A stretch of 13,275 nucleotides of DNA from Kutzneria sp035492655 (lineage in GTDB: Bacteria; Actinomycetota; Actinomycetes; Mycobacteriales; Pseudonocardiaceae): contig DATJJB010000665.1 of NCBI GenBank assembly GCA_035492655.1, positions 1 to 13,275 on the forward strand, read 5' to 3'. The notes beneath the pieces were generated by a model. It was not told the DNA's origin, ran no database searches, and saw only the letters and a list, made by a program, of their open reading frames with translations. Positions 7,422 to 13,275 of the stretch are shown one piece after another. The position numbers and the translations under genes are program-made. Every line of letters starts with the position of its first letter. Position 1 is the first letter of the stretch.

Positions 7422-7604
7422 TCACCCCGTAACCCCGGCGATCCCCCACCGCTTCTCCGGAATCCCCGTCAACGTGATCCAGGTAGCCGGCCGAATCTCG
7501 TCGCCGAAAACCTCCGCGACGGCATCGGTCAACCGGGCAACCAGCTCCTTCTCGCTGGCGTCGTTCAGCCGACCCTCATAGATCCGGACATCGATGTACG
7601 GCAT
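7422..7604 (-). CDS. 4-oxalocrotonate tautomerase-like small protein
   Basis: A 60-codon protein of the tautomerase superfamily, the same size as 4-oxalocrotonate tautomerase. Members use the N-terminal proline, exposed after Met removal, as a general base for keto-enol shifts. Here the mature chain starts PYIDVRIYEGR, so Pro1 and Arg11 (in EGR) are kept, and the C-terminal RWGIAG matches the family's HFGIGG. The position of the second catalytic Arg (Arg39 in the model enzyme) appears to be Trp41, with Arg37 nearby, so the substrate or chemistry may differ. AAGGAG lies 5 nt upstream of ATG. The gene overlaps the aminotransferase end by 40 nt, so it is probably translated with it. It is the last gene of the right-arm operon. 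Its role in the pathway is unknown; isomerising an unsaturated keto acid or imine precursor is a guess. Confidence 0.87.
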   Translation of the reverse strand: MPYIDVRIYEGRLNDASEKELVARLTDAVAEVFGDEIRPATWITLTGIPEKRWGIAGVTG

Positions 7605-8806
7605 GCAGACTCCTTGCTCAGACTCGTGGCAACGGCATCAACCAGATGGTCGACCTGAAGATCGGTAAGCCCCGGATGGCACGGCAGGTTCATATGGGAG
7701 TTGAACCACGACCGCTCAGCCTCCGGACATTCCCCAGCCCGATGTCCCCGCCACCGCCACTCCGGCGTCAGATGCAACGGGAAGTACCGAAGCTGCACCT
7801 CAACCCCCAGCCCATGCAGCGACCGAACCAGGTCATCCCGGCCTTCTTCAACGAAGAACGTGTACAGATGCCGCGCGTGCGTGCTTCCCGCCGGCGTCTG
7901 ATGCAACCGAGTCCCGTCGAACGACCCGATCACGTCATCCAACCTCGCGGCGATCTCCTGCCGCCGTGCCACCATCGAATCGAGCTTGTCCATCTGGGCA
8001 AGGCCAGCGGCGGCGGCAGCCTCCGAGAGGGTCGCGTTGGTGCCGGACCGACGCACGCCGACACAGGCCATCCGATAGACGTCGGCCGAGAACTTCATCC
8101 ACGGCAACAGGAACGGCTCGCCATCATTGGCCTGCGACACGAAGATGCCGTCAACCTCGTTCGACCGCCGCCGCTCCACCCGCTCAGCCCAGTCATCCCG
8201 GTTGAACGTCAGCATCCCACCTTCACCCAGGGTGGTGATGTTCTTGGTGGAGTGAAACGAGAAGCACCCGATGTCGGCCAGGTTCCCGGGCCGCCGCCCC
8301 AGATACTCCGACCCCAACGCATGCGCACAGTCCTCGATGACGATGATCCCGTGCTTCCTGGCGATCGCCACGATCTCATCCATCTGTGCGGGATAACCAG
8401 CGTAGTGGACGAGCAGGATTGCCTTGGTGCGTTCAGTGATCAGCGTCCGGAGGACTGTGGGGTCCATGTTCAGCGACTCAGCGTCAACATCGCAGAACCG
8501 GACCTGGACATCGTGGTCGAGCAGCGGTTGCAGGGTGGCCTGGAAGGTCTGCGGGGTGGCGATGACCTCGTCGCCGGGAGCTAGATCGAGTAGCTGGATG
8601 GCTAGTTCCAGGGCGACCGTGCCGCTGGTGACCGACATCGCGTGGCGGGCGCCGACATGGTCAGCGAAGCGCCGTTCGAACCGATCCCGCCACTCTCCAG
8701 CCGACAAGGTGCCGGCCTCCGACACCAGGCGTGCCACGGCGGCAACATCACTGTCGTCGACCAGACTTCCCCGACGCGCGAACGGAACCACGAAGTCGCC
8801 GTTCAT
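7565..8806 (-). CDS. DegT/DnrJ/EryC1/StrS family PLP aminotransferase
   Basis: A 413-residue fold-type I aminotransferase. The PLP lysine is Lys188 in SFHSTKNITTLGEGG, and Asp159 in VIEDCAHALGS should pair with the PLP nitrogen; both motifs are textbook for the family. The start ATG at 8806 overlaps the AMP ligase stop (ATGA). Most relatives aminate keto-sugars, while some act on cyclic non-sugar substrates, for example AHBA synthase and scyllo-inosose aminotransferases. No sugar biosynthesis gene is visible here, and it is coupled to an aryl-acid AMP ligase and a tautomerase. It may therefore act on a non-sugar keto intermediate of the starter acid, or on a sugar pathway encoded outside the window. 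The C-terminal tail overlaps the tautomerase gene. Confidence 0.93.
   Translation of the reverse strand: MNGDFVVPFARRGSLVDDSDVAAVARLVSEAGTLSAGEWRDRFERRFADHVGARHAMSVTSGTVALELAIQLLDLAPGDEVIATPQTFQATLQPLLDHDVQVRFCDVDAESLNMDPTVLRTLITERTKAILLVHYAGYPAQMDEIVAIARKHGIIVIEDCAHALGSEYLGRRPGNLADIGCFSFHSTKNITTLGEGGMLTFNRDDWAERVERRRSNEVDGIFVSQANDGEPFLLPWMKFSADVYRMACVGVRRSGTNATLSEAAAAAGLAQMDKLDSMVARRQEIAARLDDVIGSFDGTRLHQTPAGSTHARHLYTFFVEEGRDDLVRSLHGLGVEVQLRYFPLHLTPEWRWRGHRAGECPEAERSWFNSHMNLPCHPGLTDLQVDHLVDAVATSLSKESACRTSMSGSMRVG
7610..7615 (-). promoter_or_regulatory. Ribosome binding site of the tautomerase gene
   Basis: AAGGAG on the minus strand lies 5 nt before the ATG at 7604 and inside the aminotransferase coding region. 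It supports the small overlapping gene as real. Confidence 0.7.
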
Positions 8807-10404
8807 GACGCACCTGCCAATTGCGCCGCCAGCGTCTTCTTGTCCACCTTGCCCAGCCCGGTCAGCGGGAACTTCTCCACCACCACAACCCGATCCGGCA
8901 GCTTGTAATCCGCCAACCCTCGCTCCCGCAGCAGCTTCCGCAGCTGCGGAAGCTTCGGCGCCACCCCTTCCGCGATGATCACCGCACACGTCTTCTCGCC
9001 CAGCACCATGTCCGGCACCGGCACCACCGCCGCCTGCACCACGTTCGGGTGTGCCGTGATGTGCCCTTCGATCTCAGTCGCCGAGATCTTGTCCCCACCC
9101 AGGTTGATCACGTCCTTGACCCGGCCCTCCACCACCAGCTTGCCGGTCGAGGTGATCCGCACCAGGTCACCACTGCGATAGAAACCGTCCTCGGTGAACG
9201 CCTTCTCGTTGTGCTCCGGCGCGTTGTAGTACCCCCGCAGCGTGTACGGGCCACGGGTCAACAGCTCCCCGGCCGCACCCTCGGCGACAGGGTTCCCGGC
9301 TTCGTCAACGACCAGAATCTCATCCGCCGGTGACACCGCCGTCCCCTGCGTGGACACGATCGTCTCGTTGTCGTCGTCGTACCGCGTGAAGCACAGCAGC
9401 CCTTCGGCCATCCCGAACACCTGCTGCAACCGGCAGTCGAACGTCGGCTCGATCCGCGCCGCGACCTCCGGGTGCAGCTTCGCGCTCCCGATCTGGATCA
9501 CCTCAAGGGAGGAAAGATCGTGCGAGTTCCACTCCGTGGCCTCCAGCCACATGTGCGCGATCGTCGGCACGATCGACGTGACCGTCACGCCTTCCTGCTC
9601 GATCAGCCGGAAGCACTCCACCGGATTCGGCGTCCGAGCCAGCACCGCCGTGCCGCCGACACCGAGAATCCCGATCACCCCCGGGCATCCCCACGGGAAG
9701 TTGAACTCGATCGGCAGCACCGTCAGGTAAACGCTGTCCGGCCCCAGCTCGCAGATCTCCGCCGTGATCCGAGTCATGTACGCGTAGTCGTCATGCGTCC
9801 GTGGAATCAGCTTCGGCAGCGCCGTGGTCCCACCGGACAGCAGGAAGAACGCCACATCCCGTGCATCCGGCTCAGCCAGCTCGATCGGCTCGGCCTCGAT
9901 GTCCACCAACCCGGGGAACCCGTCGCCCTCCCCAGCCACGAACACGTGCTTGATCCCCGGCACTTCCTCAACCACCTGCCGAGCCAGCCCGCGGTAGTCG
10001 AAGTCCAGGTGCTCGTCCGGCACCACATACCCGATCGCCCCCGACAGCTCGCACAGGTGCCGGATCTCCAGTGACCGGAACGCCGGCAGCGCGAACACCG
10101 GCAGCGCCCCCAACCGGAACATCGCGAAGCACAGCGCCACGAACTCCGCCGAGTTGGGCAGCTGCACCACGACCCGATCCCGCGACCGAATCCCTTGCGC
10201 GTGCAGCCCAGCCGCCAGCCGGTCAGCCCAGGCATCCAATTCCGCGTACGTGACACGACGGTCGCCGTCCACCAACGCGACCCGAGAACCATGAGCGGCA
10301 GCCCACTGCCGCAGCAGGCGACCGAGCGGCTCACCCCGCCAGTAGCCGGCCGTGGTGTACCGTTCCGCCACCTCCGGCGGATAGGGTACGCATCCGTCGA
10401 GCAT
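8803..10404 (-). CDS. Stand-alone aryl-acid AMP ligase (salicylate / 3-hydroxypicolinate type)
   Basis: A 533-residue adenylating enzyme close in length and motif order to DhbE/EntE/YbtE. It activates an aromatic acid as the acyl-AMP and passes it to a carrier-protein thiol. The P-loop is LSGGTTALPK (189-198), followed by VFGMAEG (329-335), YRSGDL (409-414), GRVKDVINLGGDK (427-439) and the C-terminal catalytic Lys519 in GLGKVDK. The pocket reads FNFPWGCPG with Asn235 and Cys240, and Leu337. In the published DhbE code, Ser240/Val337 read 2,3-dihydroxybenzoate, whereas Cys240/Leu337 read salicylate. 3-Hydroxypicolinate has the same shape as salicylate, and the NikD-like neighbour favours a pyridine acid (inference). 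AAAGGA lies 8 nt before ATG. It sits 21 bp after the regulator and is coupled to the aminotransferase. Confidence 0.92.
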   Translation of the reverse strand: MLDGCVPYPPEVAERYTTAGYWRGEPLGRLLRQWAAAHGSRVALVDGDRRVTYAELDAWADRLAAGLHAQGIRSRDRVVVQLPNSAEFVALCFAMFRLGALPVFALPAFRSLEIRHLCELSGAIGYVVPDEHLDFDYRGLARQVVEEVPGIKHVFVAGEGDGFPGLVDIEAEPIELAEPDARDVAFFLLSGGTTALPKLIPRTHDDYAYMTRITAEICELGPDSVYLTVLPIEFNFPWGCPGVIGILGVGGTAVLARTPNPVECFRLIEQEGVTVTSIVPTIAHMWLEATEWNSHDLSSLEVIQIGSAKLHPEVAARIEPTFDCRLQQVFGMAEGLLCFTRYDDDNETIVSTQGTAVSPADEILVVDEAGNPVAEGAAGELLTRGPYTLRGYYNAPEHNEKAFTEDGFYRSGDLVRITSTGKLVVEGRVKDVINLGGDKISATEIEGHITAHPNVVQAAVVPVPDMVLGEKTCAVIIAEGVAPKLPQLRKLLRERGLADYKLPDRVVVVEKFPLTGLGKVDKKTLAAQLAGAS

Positions 10405-10412
10405 GGGAAATG

Positions 10413-10418
10413 TCCTTT
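10413..10418 (-). promoter_or_regulatory. Ribosome binding site of the AMP ligase gene
   Basis: AAAGGA on the minus strand lies 8 nt before the ATG at 10404, in the 21-bp gap after the regulator. It fixes the start; there is no room for a separate full promoter outside coding sequence. Confidence 0.6.
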
Positions 10419-10425
10419 CTGACGA

Positions 10426-11340
10426 TCAGAGTCCGGCTACCGCCGCGGTGCCCGCGACCATCCGCATGAGCTGTTCCTGCCGGCGCACCAACGTGTTCAT
10501 CCGCCGCTGCAACTGCGCCAGCTCCTGGTTGAGATCCCCGATGCTGGTGATCGACAGACCATCCACATCGGACTCATCACCGAGCAGCAACGAAGGCGAG
10601 TGCGCGAGAATCGCCTGCATCCGCCCCCGTAGCGCCGGCCCCGGCTCCACCCCGAGCTCCCGCAACAGCTTCCGCCGCGCACGGTCGTAGATGCCGATCG
10701 CCTCGGACTGCCGGTGACACCGGTACAACGCCACCATCAGCTGGTCGTAGAACCGCTCCCGCAACGGATGCGCCGCGATCGTCTCCTCGATCTCGCCGAC
10801 CACCTCACGATGCCGCCCGATCCGCAACGACGCGTCGTACAGTGATTCCAACGTGGCCAGGCGGTTCTCGGTGAGCAGTTCGGCCTCGGTCGCCAGGATC
10901 TCCCCGGTGGTGTTGCCGTCGAAGGCCGGCCCCCGCCACAGATCCAACGCCGACCGCAGCAGTTCGATCGCCCGCTCCGGCCGATCCGCCTGCACCTCGC
11001 GCGCCTGCGCCGACAGCCGGTTGAACTCGTCGACGTCGGTCTGCCCCGGCTCCAGATCCAAGCTATATCCGGAAGACTGAGTGACGATCTGGTCCGGGCT
11101 GCCACCCGCCACCGACAACAGCTTGCGCAGCCGCGCGATGTGCGCTTGCAGCGCGTTGACCGCGTTGGCCGGCGGTCGTTCCCCCCAAAGCTCCTCGGTC
11201 AGCCGGTGCAGCGAGATCGTCTGCCCCTGCCGGACCACGAGTGTGGCCAGCAGGGCGCGTCGCTTCGCCCCGGTCAGGTCGATCCGCCGGCCGTTGACCT
11301 CGTCGAAGATGTCGACCGGTCCCAGCAAACGCAGTCGCAC
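10426..11340 (-). CDS. SARP/AfsR-type transcriptional regulator (DNA-binding + BTAD) with C-terminal coiled coil
   Basis: A 304-residue pathway-type activator. Residues 1-95 are an OmpR-like winged helix (LTGAKRRALLATLV, LTEELWGERPPANAVNALQAHIARLRKLL). Residues 100-247 are the bacterial transcriptional activation domain with its helical repeats, including ARRKLLRELGVEPGPALR. Residues 266-296 (DLNQELAQLQRRMNTLVRRQEQL) look like a coiled coil and may aid oligomerisation. There is no NB-ARC ATPase, so it is a small SARP rather than full AfsR. GTG start with AGGGGG 6 nt upstream. It lies inside the right-arm operon, between the amine oxidase and the AMP ligase with gaps of 25 and 21 bp, so it is probably co-transcribed with its likely targets (possible positive feedback). 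No clear heptameric SARP operator was found in the window. Confidence 0.93.
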   Translation of the reverse strand: MRLRLLGPVDIFDEVNGRRIDLTGAKRRALLATLVVRQGQTISLHRLTEELWGERPPANAVNALQAHIARLRKLLSVAGGSPDQIVTQSSGYSLDLEPGQTDVDEFNRLSAQAREVQADRPERAIELLRSALDLWRGPAFDGNTTGEILATEAELLTENRLATLESLYDASLRIGRHREVVGEIEETIAAHPLRERFYDQLMVALYRCHRQSEAIGIYDRARRKLLRELGVEPGPALRGRMQAILAHSPSLLLGDESDVDGLSITSIGDLNQELAQLQRRMNTLVRRQEQLMRMVAGTAAVAGL

Positions 11341-11365
11341 GGCTTGCCCCCTCCACCCCGTGGTA

Positions 11366-12493
11366 CTACAGGAACCTGTTGGGATCAGCGAATCCCAGCG
11401 GGCTGCCGGTCGGCCGCCCGAGCGTGATGTCGGCGAGCGCCTCGCCGATGCCGGTCGCGTGCTTGAAACCGTGCCCGGCGCAGCCCGCCCCGACCACCAG
11501 TGCGCGGCTGCCGCGCGGCCGGCCGAGCAGGAACTGCCGGTCCGGCGTCTTGGTGATCATGCAGGTGGTGACGGCCGACGGCAGGTCTCCCAGACCCGGC
11601 ACGGCCGTCGCCAGCAGGCCGGTCAGCGTGTGCCAGTCCGCCGGCGTGACGCCGCGGTCGGTGGCGTCCGGGTCGATCGGCTTGAAGTTGCCGCCGCCGT
11701 CTTCCAGGCCCAGCTTGACGTCCGGGCCGTCCTGGAAACCGTGCCCCCAGATCGCCTTGCCGTGGCCCAGTTCCCGGATGAACGACGGGAAGTTCTTCAA
11801 CGCGAACGGTTCCGCGTCACCGGCCGGGCGGAACCACGTCGTCGGCATGCGTACCGGCTCCAGCGGCAGCTCCGGCAGCAGCTTGGCCACCCACGGCCCC
11901 GCGGTCACCACCACCTGATCCACCCGGAAATCCCGAGTAGACGTACGAATCACGGCTGCGTCGTTCAGCACATCGATCTCGGTGACGCGCGTGTTCTCGC
12001 ACACCTCAGCGCCGGCCGCCCGCGCCGTCGCCACGGCAGCGCGGATAGCCGCCTCCGGCCGAATCAGCCCACCGGTCGGCTCCCACACACCGACATGATC
12101 CGACGGAAGCCCTTGGTGCGCCGGGAACCGTGCGCTCAACTGAGCCGCCGACAGCTCCTCGACCGGAATGCCGTGCACCCGCGCCGCCGCCAACGTCCCG
12201 CTCACCACGTGACCATCACGCGGCCCGATCAGCAGTCCACCACTGTTGTCGAACAGCGCCTCACCGCTCGCGTCCTCCAGCTCCCGCCAGAGCGTCAGCG
12301 ATCGCTGGGCCAGCGGCACGAGGTCGTTGTGCTCCAGGCAGGCCGTGCGGAACATGCGGCTGCCGCCGTGTGAGGAACCGTTGGCGTGCCCCGGGGTGAA
12401 CTGCTCGAAGCCGATCACCTTGACGCCGGCGGCGGCCAGCCGCCACAGCGTCGAGGATCCCCACGCGCCCAGGCCGACGACGGCGACGGTCAC
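11366..12493 (-). CDS. FAD-dependent amine oxidase, monomeric sarcosine oxidase / NikD family
   Basis: A 375-residue flavoprotein. GLGAWG at 7-12 is the dinucleotide-binding motif. HGGSRMFRTAC holds Arg46 and Arg49, matching Arg49/Arg52 of monomeric sarcosine oxidase. Lys260 matches its oxygen-activating Lys265, Cys311 (TTCMITKTPDRQF) matches the covalent-FAD Cys315, and Lys344 in GHGFK matches carboxylate-binding Lys348. It should therefore oxidise a secondary amine or cyclic imino acid with O2. NikD, from nikkomycin biosynthesis, belongs here and converts piperideine-2-carboxylate to picolinate. Beside an aryl-acid ligase, that is the favoured role (inference). The NikD-specific Trp355 would be His345 here, so sarcosine, N-methyl-amino-acid or pipecolate oxidation remain possible. 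GTG start in a GTGA overlap with the monooxygenase stop. Confidence 0.9.
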   Translation of the reverse strand: MTVAVVGLGAWGSSTLWRLAAAGVKVIGFEQFTPGHANGSSHGGSRMFRTACLEHNDLVPLAQRSLTLWRELEDASGEALFDNSGGLLIGPRDGHVVSGTLAAARVHGIPVEELSAAQLSARFPAHQGLPSDHVGVWEPTGGLIRPEAAIRAAVATARAAGAEVCENTRVTEIDVLNDAAVIRTSTRDFRVDQVVVTAGPWVAKLLPELPLEPVRMPTTWFRPAGDAEPFALKNFPSFIRELGHGKAIWGHGFQDGPDVKLGLEDGGGNFKPIDPDATDRGVTPADWHTLTGLLATAVPGLGDLPSAVTTCMITKTPDRQFLLGRPRGSRALVVGAGCAGHGFKHATGIGEALADITLGRPTGSPLGFADPNRFL

Positions 12494-13275
12494 CGGACCT
12501 CCTGCAACGCACCGACCGCGGTGAAGTGCGGCATGACCTCACGCCCGAACAGCTCGATGGCGTTCAGCGACTGCGAGAACGGCATCGCGCCCGGGTTGAA
12601 CTGGAGGCTCACGCAGAGGTCGTCGCCGAACCACTCGCGGATGGTCTCCAGCTGACCCCGCACGTCATCAGCCGTGCCGGCCAGGACCTTGTTGTCCTGA
12701 AGCGACTTCTTGAAGTCGAAGGCCCGCACCTTGTCGATGAACTTCTCGTAGCCCGGGTAGGCGTCGCTGCGCGTGCTGGCCCAGGACGCGATGGCCTCGG
12801 CCATCTTGTCGATGTAGTTCTGCTCGTAGTGCGCGCCGGCGACCAGGGCCTCGCTGCGGTCCTCGGACAGGTAGCAGGTGTACTTGATCTGGATCCGCGG
12901 CGTGCCGGGGTGTCCGGCGGCGGCGTAGGCCGCGCGGTAGCCGGCGATGTTCTCCAGCAACGCTTCCCGCGAGGTCACCGACGGCACGACCTGGAGGTGG
13001 TGGCCCGCGGTGCCGGCGGCAGCGCACGACTCGGCGCTGGTCGCCGAGGCGACGAAGATCGGCGGGTGCGGCTGCTGGTACGGGCGTGGCAGCATGGACA
13101 CCGGCCCGAACTGGTGGAACTGCCCGTCCCACACCACGTCCTCTTCCGTCCACAAGCGACGGACGGCCTCGACGGTCTCGGCGAAGCGGGCCTTGCTGGA
13201 GTCCATCGGCACCTGGAACGCCTCGAACTCGTCGGGCAGGAAGCCGCGGCCGAAGCCGACGTCGAGGCGGCCGTG
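12490..13275 (-). CDS. Luciferase-like (LLM) flavin-dependent monooxygenase, 5' end off-window
   Basis: The visible 261 residues are open through the right edge and lack roughly the first 90 residues of a normal single-domain LLM protein. The visible part starts GRLDVGFGRGFLPDEFEAF, a strong match to the TIM-barrel core of this family, then PHPPIFVASATSAES and a helical C-terminus. These enzymes use reduced flavin and O2 for hydroxylation or Baeyer-Villiger-type oxidation. This GFGRGFLPDEF subtype is often tied to secondary metabolism and is sometimes fused inside NRPS/PKS proteins, so the gene could be the tail of something larger. Its stop overlaps the amine oxidase start (GTGA), implying coupled translation. 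Hydroxylation of a picolinate-type ring is one possible role, not shown by the sequence. An in-frame GTG at 13212 is not the true start because homology continues upstream. Confidence 0.88.
   Translation of the reverse strand, partial: HGRLDVGFGRGFLPDEFEAFQVPMDSSKARFAETVEAVRRLWTEEDVVWDGQFHQFGPVSMLPRPYQQPHPPIFVASATSAESCAAAGTAGHHLQVVPSVTSREALLENIAGYRAAYAAAGHPGTPRIQIKYTCYLSEDRSEALVAGAHYEQNYIDKMAEAIASWASTRSDAYPGYEKFIDKVRAFDFKKSLQDNKVLAGTADDVRGQLETIREWFGDDLCVSLQFNPGAMPFSQSLNAIELFGREVMPHFTAVGALQEVR

Noticed and set aside
6633..7658. Long open frame on the plus strand across the pseudogene and palindromic element
   Set aside because: It lies antisense to recognisable HNH coding sequence and the tautomerase, has no family motifs, and reflects GC-rich frame openness.
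8933..8954. Perfect 22-bp palindrome inside the AMP ligase gene
   Set aside because: It encodes the Leu/Lys/Arg-rich KLPQLRKLL stretch, whose codons naturally mirror each other. It lies mid-gene with no T-run, so an operator or terminator role is not supported.
13210..13212. GTG as the start of the luciferase-like monooxygenase
   Set aside because: Conserved family sequence (GRLDVGFGRGFLPDEF) continues in frame upstream to the window edge, so the gene is cut by the edge rather than starting here.

Overview
The window is part of a natural-product biosynthetic gene cluster from a high-GC actinomycete. The evidence is uniformly GC-rich codon use, GTG starts, overlapping stop/start junctions, an AfsR/SARP-type regulator, and a decayed HNH/DUF222 (13E12-type) gene. 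That last family is common in Pseudonocardiales and mycobacteria, so a rare actinomycete is a reasonable but weakly supported guess. Both window edges cut through genes.

Left arm (+ strand, 2-6548): the C-terminal end of a nonribosomal peptide synthetase is read as partial condensation domain, peptidyl carrier protein, thioesterase, with no adenylation domain between C and PCP. It is followed by a free-standing malonyl-CoA acyltransferase (trans-AT type), a type II thioesterase, a Sfp-type phosphopantetheinyl transferase, a DHA2-type MFS exporter and an ornithine-cyclodeaminase/mu-crystallin family enzyme. The first four genes overlap at their stop/start codons and are probably translationally coupled. 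The discrete acyltransferase implies a trans-AT polyketide synthase outside the window, so the cluster is likely a hybrid PKS-NRPS.

Middle (6542-7421): an HNH endonuclease pseudogene (minus strand) with two frameshifts and no N-terminal half. It ends next to a 117-bp palindromic element bounded by perfect 19-bp inverted repeats. The element carries a terminator-like inner hairpin. This is the convergence zone of the two arms.

Right arm (- strand, 13275-7422, transcribed right to left): a luciferase-like flavin monooxygenase (partial), a flavoprotein amine oxidase of the monomeric sarcosine oxidase/NikD family with a conserved covalent-flavin Cys, a SARP regulator, a stand-alone aryl-acid AMP ligase with a salicylate-type pocket, a DegT/DnrJ/EryC1 aminotransferase and a 4-oxalocrotonate-tautomerase-like protein. 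Gaps are 25 bp or less, or genes overlap, so this looks like one operon whose promoter lies beyond the right edge.

Working model (inference): the right arm makes and activates a small aromatic or pyridine acid. (3-Hydroxy)picolinate is the leading candidate because a NikD-like oxidase sits with a salicylate-like AMP ligase. The acid would start a trans-AT PKS-NRPS chain, which is finished and released by the C-PCP-TE protein of the left arm. The left arm also supplies malonyl loading, carrier-protein priming, proofreading and export. The lysine 2-aminotransferase expected for a picolinate route is not visible, and the product cannot be named from this window.
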